The notes beneath the pieces were generated by a model. It had not been told where the DNA came from, did no database searches, and saw nothing but the letters and a program-made list of their open reading frames with translations. From Gloeophyllum trabeum ATCC 11539 (taxonomy: Eukaryota; Basidiomycota; Agaricomycetes; Gloeophyllales; Gloeophyllaceae), in assembly GCF_000344685.1 (NCBI RefSeq), contig NW_006920415.1, positions 1,062,950 through 1,126,949 of the forward strand: 64,000 nucleotides of DNA, given 5' to 3'. The position numbers were made by a program, and so were the translations under genes. Shown in pieces: positions 48,184-58,419 of this stretch (its first letter is position 1; each line of letters begins with the position of its first letter).

Positions 48184-49298
48184 CTGTCCTTGCATATGAT
48201 ACCAAACATTGTAAGTATCTTGCGAATGAGTGGAATATAGACCAACTCGTAAAGATGTTCTACATTTGTTAGCTCAGAATGACCGGTCATTGTCAGTGGT
48301 GGCGTGTCTTGTTACCCTAACCTTGCCCTGGATCCGGGCTCGCTCTACACTTGCTTGCTCTTGACACTTGCATTCTCGCTTTCTATATGATCCCGCTTCA
48401 ATGCAAGCACGCACGTCCCTACTACAATCACCTGGAGACCGTCACAAAGTCGAACCTCCCGACTTGCTCTTGACTACCAGCGTTCTACGAGCCAAATAGA
48501 GTGGGAGACGCCGAGACTGCATCAACATGAACAGCTGGGCCTCTCAGACCGAGACACTGTATCGCCCAGATGGTGTACTACTGGGTCTTGTAGTAGAGGG
48601 ATAGACCTCCTGTTCATCTCGTTTACCCTCGGTCTCCCCATGGTACGCCGGTCCCACATAAGCACTGCCTTCCAGAGCTCCATACTTCGCACGGACTGTC
48701 TCCATCTAACAATAGCAGATAGCGGCGGCCACCAGATTTCCTCGTACTCGTCTGTGACGTGCTTGACGCAAGACCTCTAAGTCTGCGACTCGGGTATCTT
48801 CAATGTACTCGTGCGATCTTAAGGACAACGGGTTACCATCTGCCACACACGGCTGTACCGGCATGGGTGTGAAGTTATCTTTAGCGCTCGATCTAACTCC
48901 GTCCAACAAGCTCGCCTTGACCTGGTCTTTGTCCTGGAATACTCCTGGCTTCGCTTCCTGCAGTTCACCATTAGCCTTTCACCATTTCTATGTGCTAGTG
49001 GTTCTCACTCACTTGGTGGTGATAGGCGTGGCACCGCTCCAAGAGCATTCTGAAAGCTGCTGGGGGCGCAATGTCGTTCTAATTATGCTGGATGCATTGT
49101 CATGGGCATAGCAATTGGCACTGCTTCTTGGAGTATGCTGTTATCGGAAGCTTGCCTTGTTATCTATAAAGACCTATAAGTCAATGCATCCGTCTTTAAG
49201 CTCGACAGGTTCGAGTGGTGCTCTCCAGTAACATTCGTCTGTACAAGGTCACCCTGAATCCGCGACGGTTGAGTTCCAACCCACGGTGGCTACCCGAC
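48184..49298. other. Spacer between copies 2 and 3
   Basis: Short frames only. A frame at 48803-49111 includes a hydrophobic stretch but has no recognisable domain. It could contain 5' exons of copy 3 (frame open from 49215), which I could not establish. Confidence 0.4.
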
Positions 49299-50364
49299 AT
49301 GGCGTCCATCCCCCCTTCCAGGCTCAGCAGCGCTGCCTCCGACACAGTGACCGGGACACCTCCAGTTCCCCCGGTAGCCGAGCCCACTGGCGCCTTCCTG
49401 CCTTCTACTTTCACCACCGCTGTTGCCGAGACCTCGATAAGGACATCGCCGGTCGCGAGCCCCGTCTCCCAGGGCACTCGAGGTTCAGCGGCATCGATGA
49501 GCACTAATTCTGTGGCAGCGAGCGCACCTTCGCTCGTCACAGCTTGTCAGGGCCAGAGATGCACTCGGCGGCCCAACGTGGATGCCCTGGTGGGGGGGAT
49601 TGTAGGAGGACTAGTCGGACTTATGACCATCTTGTTGTTGCTGTGGTGTTACACGAGGCGTCGTCATTTTCGTCGTCAGGGTTGGCAGGACATATTCGCG
49701 TTCGAAAAAAAGAGGGCAAACCGAGATGCACGACGGAGTCCCTGTCAGTGTTCAAAATGGCGGGCTCAATTTTGGGCACGAGTCAAATTCGACTCATCTG
49801 TCAAGCTACCTATCTCCCGAGCCACTTCCTCTCTCGAGTCAGTCTGCACCTACACCTAGGGAGACCAGGTGAGTAATGCTTCGGGTCTCGGATGCTTGTT
49901 CTTGCTGCTCATGTCTTGCCAGTGATTTCAGCAACGACGCTCATTCTCTAAGACAGGATTACGGATTGGACCCAGAGAGTCCAGAACGAGCTCCATATAC
50001 GGAGTCAGTTCGCCCTCTGGCCGCAGATGAAACAACCGAACACTACCTGGGGAGACAACTGCAGCAGCGAAAACAAGAGCTGTCTCGGATGGTACAAGAG
50101 CACCAGCGGTCGCTCGCGGACCTCAGAGCAGTCAGTGACAGTGAAGCTTCGTTGGAGAGTGCTCACTTGCCCAATGCCACGGTGACTACTTCCTCTAGTC
50201 ATACGACAGCGGCCTTGCGTGGAATTCTGGAGCAAATGGAAGTCATGCAGGATGAATTGCGTAGGTTGCGGACGGAACTATCATTGCTTCAAGACGGCCC
50301 ACCTCCAGAGTATGTCTCGGTGCGCGATGACGTGGGCAGAGATATTTTTCCTGCGGGCTTGTAG
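49299..50364 (+). CDS. PPxY-tail membrane protein, copy 3 (A7-run frameshift)
   Basis: The first exon from ATG 49299 encodes a Ser/Thr/Pro-rich outer region, a membrane span (ALVGGIVGGLVGLMTILLLL) and a basic patch (RRRHFRRQ). The frame that carries on to the donor at 49869 is different. Removal of one base in the A7 run at 49705-49711 would be needed to reach it. The second exon, 49923-50364, is intact: QELSRMVQEHQRSLADLRA, a coiled coil (MEVMQDELRRLRTELSLLQD) and PPPEYVSV, followed by 15 more residues. Either the copy is newly broken, or the run is a sequencing or slippage artefact. The presence of a clean downstream exon argues for recent or apparent damage. Confidence 0.55.
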
Positions 50365-51379
50365 CAAGGAATGACTAAAGCTGCGAAGTGTTTGAAACTA
50401 GAGATGTCTTGGTGGGTTATCGGATGAGACCCCTAAATGAGGTAAGTATTCTCGTTGCGAGAGGCGACTGCTCGATATATGCATGTGGCAGCATCCATCT
50501 AAGAAAATAGGTTTGCAACTACTATTTTGGTATGTCATTGATCGTGACTTTCGAATCTCTGTCATCTCGAGAGGAAAGCAGAGGAGTCATCTTCGCGTAT
50601 TGTGTCGCCTTGTCGCGTAGCTCATCCGTGTTCCACTCTGATGGCCACGATATTGTAGGATGGGCAGGAACATTTCATCTCATACTCTCGGCATCAGCGA
50701 ACATTGACCCTCGGTGCAGGATCAACTGTCTTGCCAAGTGGTCAGCCTCAGTGGCCCAGTTCTGCGTCGCCCGAGTCGTTGATACATCTATCTGACAGCT
50801 CAGGTCGTAAAAGCTTGTGTTGATGGAATTGGGCAGTGTTCATCTCCGCGAGGTGTACCATAAATGCATATTGATCAATCATGGGAGAAAGCCTGTCACA
50901 GACGGATGCTGTCTTCAAGGATATTATTGCCGAGCACGCCCGAGCCTGACTGTCGCAGAATCCACTGCGAACTTGAAGAAGCTCTAGATAACACTCTTTT
51001 TTGGTTGCTACCGCCGACCACTGATATGTGGTAGACCGACCTGAACTGCAAGGTTCGTCCTCCCCAGGAGTGACTTCTAAAGATTGTCCCCTTGACATAT
51101 CACCCTAGACACCGTGATGACACCTTCCGGTATAGTCTGGTGAACGTCGAACATGATGTCTTTGTTGAACGCAGATGGTCCTTGATCATCACAGGGCGCA
51201 GCCGAGTATATATCCTCCCGTTCGGATGACTATATGCACCCAGTCATCTGTGTTTGGGCGCTCTGGTGCGGGTGAGTTCAAAGCTACTCTCGCCATAGTG
51301 AATTGGAAGCGGATAGCTGCGCAGACACTGAATGCGACATGAAATATGCAGGACGCCGGAATAGACCTTTCAAGCCGCT
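50365..51379. other. Spacer between copies 3 and 4
   Basis: No supported gene. A frame at 50532-50795 has no known domain. This region may hold upstream exons of copy 4, whose visible N terminus lacks a clear signal peptide. Confidence 0.4.
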
Positions 51380-52594
51380 ATGGCACGTCCTTGCTGGCAC
51401 TCAGGGCATGTTTTGGTCTCCTCCGTGAGGATGACCTCCTCCGTGTCCGCACTCCCGTCTGCGCAAAATATCGGCTTCGTGGACGCTGATGGTGAGACCT
51501 TGACTACTACGACGAGGACTAGCCTTGCGCAAGGCACAACAGTACAGATGCAGAAGACCACCTCACAGGCGACAGTCACGAAAGTTGTGCAGGCAACCGT
51601 TACCGTTGTTGTCAAGCCTTCGTCGACTACAAAGCCGCTTGTCGAATCTTCGACATCACCTAAACTCTTCAGCTTGGGGCAGGGCACTATAGCGAAATTT
51701 GCAACTTTCACGTCCACAGCGACTTCGACGTTGTCGGAAGATACCTCGACGCAATCGGAAGCAACTTCGACACCATCACTAACAACCTCGACATTATCAA
51801 CAACAATCCTGCCCTCTATCGTGTTCACGACGCCCACCGCGCTGACCTCGAGCTCAGTTACCAACGCCTCAACGGGCATGATGATGTCGCTGACGTCAAT
51901 ACCGGTCAAGGGAAACACCACCATTCATGCGACTCATGCCGGAGTAGTCGCAGCCGCCGTCGTCGGAAGCATGTCTGCCATCCTACTCGCTGCACTGGTA
52001 TGGTTCTGTATCCGCCGCCGCCGGTACCGTCGTTGGGAAGACGAGCTGCGTTTACGGGAGAAGGGCGGGAGGTCGAGTATGTTCATCGAGACTCCCGTGA
52101 GCCCCTCCGAGCGCGGATACCAGCACGGTATCGAAGACGCTGCGGACATGCCTCCGGGAAACACCTCCGTGACAAGGGCCGATACTTGGCTCTCCAGCCT
52201 TTACACAAACACTGGGTGAGCATTGATTCCAGAGGAAATTTTCGTCATCTAACACCTTCGTGCCTGCAGCGTTTCCCAGGTTCCTGGGAGCCCGCTGGTT
52301 GGTGCAGACCCTTTCGCTAGCGTGCACGATCCCCAGCAGAGGGAGGAAGAGCTAGCTCGGAGGGTTCTAGAACGTGAACAGTCCTTGGCCAACCTTAGCA
52401 AGAGTGTGCACGCTAGTTTACCAGTTCAGGGAAAAAGCGATCACCACGGGGACTTGGGCGTGTCTAATCCGATTGGGCCTATATCACAGAGGATGATGGA
52501 TCAGGTGGAGGACATGCAGGAGCAGACACGAAGGATGCGGATGGAACTGGTGCTACTACACACTAACCCTCCGCCTGAATATGGAACACTCTGA
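51380..52594 (+). CDS. PPxY-tail membrane protein, copy 4 (longest, intact)
   Basis: Exons 51380-52215 and 52270-52594 splice to 386 aa without breaks. The outer region (about residues 30-185) is strongly Thr/Ser-rich (TSTLSEDTSTQSEATSTPS), so likely O-mannosylated. The membrane span is AGVVAAAVVGSMSAILLAAL, followed by the basic RRRRYRRWED. The tail has REEELARRVLEREQSLANL, a coiled coil (MEDMQEQTRRMRMELVLL-like) and ends exactly in PPPEYGTL. It is the best reference for the family in this array. The start is an ATG (MARPCWHSG) that is not an obvious signal peptide, so an upstream exon may exist. Confidence 0.7.
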
Positions 52595-52795
52595 AAGTGC
52601 GTAGTTCAGGTGGTCATCAAAACAGACATTGTACCGGGGACGCTTGCGCCTCAATGAATGACAAGAATCATATTGAGACATTCATCGCGTGAAACTAGTA
52701 GTACTGAAGGCTAAACATTAGGTACTAATATACAGTTGTTGTTCGTCGTAAGAGTTCGTACACGAAAGCGATCGAAAGCATCACACCCTCCCCAC

Positions 52796-54655
52796 TCACA
52801 ACTCCGCCTTGGCCTTGCCAGTAGCCTGGTAGAACTTGCCCTTCACACTGCTCGCTTGGCCCTTTGCGCTGACACTGCTAGCCTTTCCGTGAGCATAGTC
52901 CGAGGCGTCGGCCGCCTTCTCGTTGGCGTAGCCCTTGCCCTGCTCGTATTTTTCGTTGGCGTACGCTTTGTTCTCGTCGTACTTCTCGCCAGCCCAGTCC
53001 TTGGTCTCCTCGTACTTATCTCCGGCATACCGCTTGCTCTCCTCAGCGTGGCCACTGAGGATGTCTAGGGCTTGACCGAGTTTCTCTTCGGCGATGTAGA
53101 CACCGGAAGCGAGAAGGGAACGGAGCTTGATGTACAGAGCCTCAGTCTTGGTTTGGGTTTGCACCCACCGGATACGCACCTCCTCTGGAGAATTAAGTCA
53201 GACCAATTCAACGCGAATTGAAGACCATGAACTTACGAAGCAGACCGGGCCTCGACGTCGGGAGAGCGTCCTCGGAAATTCCGTGCTCCCTCAGGTAAGC
53301 CCTGAGTCTCGCATCAGGCCACGTCAGGTAAGCAGCAGTACGAGCGCTGTAGTCGTTGTAACTAGAAACGGCGATCAGAGATTGGTCTGCAGCGGCACGG
53401 AAATTGTACCTACTGGTCATTCATGTACTTGATCAGCTCGTCACGCCTAACCTGGGCATCAGATCGCAGATACCCATGTTCGATCAACCAGTCGCGCATG
53501 TCGCTATCCTTCCATGCACCCCAAGCTGTGTCCTTGGCGTTCAAGTAGTTGTCACTAAGGTGGGATCTAAAGGTGAGCATACATTCAGCGCATATAGCTG
53601 GTGACAAGGTCGACTTACGCGACAAGCTTCTGCATCTTCTCCTTCTTGAGCTGGGCATCGCTCTTGATGATACCGTGGTCGATGAGCCATTGCCTTGTGG
53701 TACTCTCGTCCCAGGTTGACCAGACGGGTTCTGTGACGTCATAGTAGTACATGTTCATCTTCTGGTAGAGCTTGTCCCGGTTCTTCTCGAAGTCAGACTT
53801 GATGACACCGTGCTCGACCAACCATTGGTGCTACACCGGGGCAATACGTGAGCAATACGTCGCACTAGACAAGCCAGTGAACGACTCACAAGCGCCGAGT
53901 CCGACCAAGCGTCCCAGACGGGGTTCGCCGTCTTCGCATACGCATCACGCATATACCCCAACAGCTGTTCCCTAGTCGCCTGCTGCTTGGGCTCGATTAC
54001 ACCCTTCTGCTCCAAGTACGACCTCAGCCGGTTGTCATCCCAAGTCGAATAGACGTAATCCTTGGTGTCGTCCAACTTCTTCGCTGCCGTCTGCGTAGCC
54101 TGCGCAATCACCGAGCTCGCAGACTTGCTCGCCTGGTGTGCAGAATCGCCGTAGATAGCCGTTGAGGCGGACTTGGACGCGGTCGAAGAGAGTGAAGACG
54201 CGTAATCCGTGTAAGACTTGTACTTTTGCTTGGCGAGCAGGACGAGCTGCTCGCGCGGGCCCGAGGGGTTCACGACGCCCTGCTCAAGGAGGAATTCGCG
54301 CAGCCGCGAGTCATCCCAGGCGTCGAACGTGGAGTCTTTGATGCCCTGGAATGACTGCTGCGCCTTGTAGTACGAGTCCTGGGTCCATGACGACGCAGAG
54401 TTCCAGTTGGCCTTTACGAGGTCTTGCAGTTCGTTCTTGTCGTACGATTTGGGCACCTCAATATGGTGCTCATGAAGCCAGGAGCGTAGTTGTTTCTCGT
54501 CCCATTTGCTGTATTCTGCACACAACGAAAGAGGTCAGCAAGACACGCCACCAACATACGCCAGCGCTCGAACGCTAACCGGGATCAGAGCCAAACCAGG
54601 AGGCTTGGACACCGCTGAAGGCGACGAGGAACGCTAGCAACAACGACGGACGCAT
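52796..54655 (-). CDS. Ish1/Msc1-family stress protein with seven Ish1 repeats
   Basis: Six exons, complement of 54580-54655, 53890-54515, 53619-53830, 53414-53554, 53237-53361 and 52796-53184, give 522 aa. A signal peptide (MRPSLLLAFLVAFSGVQA) is followed by seven repeats of about 45 residues with the W-D-x-x-x-L-R-x-[WYF]-L core, for example KWDEKQLRSWLHEH, AWDDSRLREFLLEQ, TWDDNRLRSYLEQK and AWKDSDMRDWLIEH. The C terminus is LEA-like with repeating YAGDKYEETKDWAGEKYDEN. S. pombe Ish1 is a stress-induced nuclear-envelope protein and yeast Msc1 sits in ER/nuclear envelope. All exon joins keep frame. Confidence 0.9.
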
Positions 54656-54748
54656 AGCGGGAGAAAACTGGGGCTAAATTGCGGCGGACGCGCGACTTAA
54701 GTAGGAGGACGTCGCGCTTGCGTCGCGAGCGGGGTGCGATGGCGTCCG

Positions 54749-54756
54749 TGACGTCA
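54749..54756. promoter_or_regulatory. Perfect ATF/CREB (CRE) site upstream of the Ish1 gene
   Basis: The palindrome TGACGTCA lies about 94 bp before the Ish1-family start codon. A CACGTG E-box is at 54791-54796. In S. pombe, ish1 is, as I recall, controlled by the Spc1 MAP kinase and Atf1, which binds this sequence, so the site suggests the same stress control here. Confidence 0.55.
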
Positions 54757-55679
54757 ATGACGCGCCTGCAGTGCATGTCGTCACCACGGTCACGTGTGCG
54801 GAGTAACGCGCCTGTCACAATCCACGCCTTAGGTATTTGTTGCACCGCTGTCGGCGGCACTGTCTCCTTTGGCCTGTCGTATATCTTTAGCGAGGCATAG
54901 TTACATCTTCCAATCGTATGAATCAACAAAAGGCCTGTTTGGTTCTTGTTACGCAGTCGAATGAACAGGAAAATGCGCCTTTGGTACCTTTCAGGCTCGC
55001 CACCCGCTGTCAATTGGCGCCACAGGCGTGCCTTTGCGCAATCCATCAGCCAAGACGTGGAGCATCTAGAACCTCCTGGTACATACACGAGCCTTGCTAC
55101 GCAAGAGGACCACGTCAGTCGAGGATCGCAGAACGTAACTGTGGCGGAAGCAGATTCCACTTTCAGGGGAGCAATGCACGTATCTCGCTGGCTCGACTGA
55201 GCGTTCAACCCGGTAGTCAAATGAACGCTCACTTGCGACTGCAGCCAGTCTTGCGATGCGTAGTGAGGCTTCAGGTTTGGGTAGGCATACTGTATTTCCG
55301 TAGGCTGGGGTACAGAGTCCCTTTTCTTCAGCTTGGTCGGTGCTCGGCGCGGGAGCGAGTCCCTGCGAGTCACTGCGAAGATGCCAGGAGCAACGCTGCG
55401 AACCATCCGAGAATACTGGCAGGATGATTTGAATATATCAGCGCTTTGAATACTCCATGAATTCGCGAGAGCTGGATTGCGTTCCTTGCCGTCTTCGAGA
55501 GGCTACCGGTGACCTTCGTAGGAGTCCACGTTACAGGGGAAATCACGCGGGCGGAAAGAACACATATGTCCTCTACGCCGGTCTGATCACGCCTGTGCTG
55601 GACTGAAGCTATGAAGCTTACCGTGCAAGTAGAGAATCACCCTCGACCTCGGCCAGGCAGCTCAAGCTTGTGCAGTACG

Positions 55680-55988
55680 TAGGAAGAGACAAGGTCCCCC
55701 AAATTTGAAGGCGACAAAGACGGCGAGGGTTCAGCGCTGAATGCAGAGCCAGAGTTCCCTGAGGACATAGACAGAGGGGACGGTACAGTACCGCCGTGGC
55801 GGATGAATGATATACCTGGATACCCCGCGGGGCCCCGTACGGCATCACCGGCGAGCACAGGCATCCTGGACTCTCCGAGCAAGGAGTCCGGGACACTGAA
55901 AAGATTCAGTGACAAGCGCTCCCTTCCGCCCATGCCCGGGCACCGTCAAGGTCGAACCCGCCGGTTTTATGTTGATGGAGACGAGTGA
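55680..55988 (+). CDS. Possible 3' exon of an unrecognised gene
   Basis: After a TAG acceptor at about 55682, a frame of some 100 codons encodes an acidic, then Pro/Ser- and Arg-rich stretch (FEGDKDGEGSALNAEPEF, SPSKESGTLKRFSDKRSLPP, RRFYVDGDE). Its composition is that of a disordered tail. The frame overlaps an antisense frame of similar length, so strand is not certain. A frame from about 55459 (MNSRELDCVPCRLRE) might be an earlier exon, but joining them was not convincing. No function is proposed. Confidence 0.3.
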
Positions 55989-56444
55989 TAAGGCGTGATC
56001 ATGACCAAGACTGGCAGGGGGCTGACTGCAGAGTGCAGTATGCATACCTGAGTCATATAAAACCAAGAAAACCCGACTCTCACCAAAAACACATGAACGC
56101 CTCCGACTGTATTCACGGGGGAACCAAGCCCCTGTACCTTTCCTACGGAGCCCCTCCATCCCGTCTCTTCGCAGACAAAGAGAGACAGAGACAAAGCGGT
56201 CGACGATGTTCCCAGCATATTAGAGCAGAAACCAAGTCTGCGAAAGCTTACATGAAAGCAGACATCACCTGGCAAAGGCTGAGAGCGTCGAGGAAAGGTT
56301 GTGGACCGGACCGAGAGGAAGCGCTCAATACGTCGGCGATTGCCGCGGGTGGATCTGAGATCCCAATATTAATGCGTGATCAAGGATAGCTTGCGGTCGC
56401 CCTCAGCCCTCCATCTAAACCCTCATCCCCTCCATACAAACAAC

Positions 56445-57966
56445 ATGGTCAAAGCCGTCGTTCTCGGTGCTGCTGGTGAGTGCAAGTGGAATGGGTGCCG
56501 CGACCCGCCTTGACTTTGCGCGAATAGGTGGTATCGGCCAGCCTTTGTCGCTGCTCCTGAAGACCAACCCACTGATCTCCGAGGTGCGATTCAACTTGAT
56601 GAGTATTCGCGAAGAGGATAGAAAGACTGATCTCTTTGAACATGGCTGCGTGCTGTTCTAGCTGTCGCTGTATGATATCGTGAACACGCCCGGAGTGGCT
56701 GCCGATCTCTCGCATATCGCGACGCCGGCCAAGGTGCAGGGATTCCTGCCCGCCGATGACGGCCTTAAGAAGGCTCTGACCGGTGCTGACATCGTTGTCA
56801 TTCCTGCTGGTGTTCCCAGAAAGCCCGGGGTGTGTCTGTACCTGCGTCGTGAGATTGCACTCGTACTGACCCTACGCAGATGACTAGGTGAGAATATGGC
56901 GCAGACGCGTTCCACTAATAGCTCATCGACTTTCCTCCCCCTTGATAGAGATGATCTGTTCAAGGTAAGTAATGAATTTAGGGGGTTAACTAGACGAATG
57001 CCAATCCCATCTGGTCCTAGATCAACGCTGGTATTGTCCGCGACCTCGCCACAGGCATCGCAACGACCGCCCCCAAGGCTTTCGTCCTCGTCATCTCCAA
57101 CCCTGTCAACTCCACCGTCCCCATCGTCGCCGAGGTATTCAAGAAGAACGGTGTCTTCGACCCCAAGAGGTAAATCTTTCACTACCTGAACGCGCCTAAC
57201 CACTAACCAACCGTTCACGGACAGGATCTTCGGTGTCACGACCCTCGACGTCGTCCGCGCCTCCACCTTCGTCTCCGAAATCCTCGGCGACCTCTCTCTC
57301 GCCCCTTCCATCAAAGTCCCCGTCGTCGGTGGTCACAGCGGTGTGACGGTACGCTCCCTCCCCTACCCGTCTCCCTTTTCACCCTAACCCACAGCTCCCC
57401 TAACCTAGATCGTCCCCCTCCTCTCGCAATCCTCCCACCCGCTCCCCACCTCGCTCAAGGGCGACGCGCTCGACAAGCTCGTCAACCGCATCCAGTTCGG
57501 CGGCGACGAGGTCGTCAAGGCCAAGGACGGCGCGGGCTCTGCGACGCTCTCCATGGCGTACGCCGGCGCCGAGTTCGCCGAGAAGCTCCTCCGTGCGGCC
57601 AAGGGCGAGAAGGGCATCGTCGCGCCGACGTACGTCCACCTCTCCGCGGACAAGGCCGGCGGCGACGCCATCAAGAAGGAGATCGGGAAGGACCTCGATT
57701 ATTTCAGCGCCCCTGTCGAGCTTGGGGTGAGTGTGATCAGGACTTGTTGTGGTGTTTGGCGTGCTGACATTATTGTGCGCAGCCTGAGGGTGTCGTGAAG
57801 ATCAACTCCCTGGGTAAGATCAATGAGTACGAGCAGAAGCTCATCCAGGCTGCCCTCCCGGACCTCGCTACCAATATCGAAAAGGTACGCAAAGTCAGTA
57901 GAATACATCCTCCTGACGCTCATCGCTATCCAGGGAGCCTCGTTCATCGATGCCCCGAAATTGTAG
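56445..57966 (+). CDS. MDH: Malate dehydrogenase, NAD-dependent, cytosolic type
   Basis: Ten exons sum to 1,005 nt (334 aa): 56445-56475, 56528-56583, 56662-56829, 56880-56887, 56949-56964, 57021-57169, 57225-57348, 57409-57726, 57783-57884 and 57934-57966. The dinucleotide fold starts at once ([18 protein letters not shown]), so there is no mitochondrial presequence. The substrate-binding loop reads [17 protein letters not shown], with MTR coming from an 8-nt exon. Further motifs are [23 protein letters not shown] and GGHSGVTI (catalytic His). It interconverts malate and oxaloacetate. The C terminus APKL is not a canonical peroxisomal SKL signal. Confidence 0.93.
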
Positions 57967-58419
57967 GCTTTGATGCGGTCAGAGAAGTACTATGTATGTA
58001 AGTTCGAAGAAGTGAAGGAAGAATATCGCTGTGCTTGTATTCCCCGCATGGATTGTATGAGCTCCTGACTCACGACTCCCGTTTAATGGAAGATACTGCT
58101 CATAGATCTGTATTGGCAGAAATGGTATAGGGATACAGGATGCGCCGAGGTGCTTGTCAAACAACAAGCCACTCCGAAATACGGTATGAAGCAAGGGGAA
58201 GCCCAATAGCTACCGCTTGTCCGTAAGATACACAACGATCGTTCGATGGCGGACATATACGAAGCGAGAAAGCAGTTACACAGCATGATAGATCAACAGC
58301 GAAAGCGAGAAGATAATAAAGACATGGGCAAATCGAAGTCCGGATTTCGACATGGTTTTCACGGAACATGCATAAGATGCTTACAGATGCGGATGCAGAT
58401 GCGGTGGTGGGGTATATGC

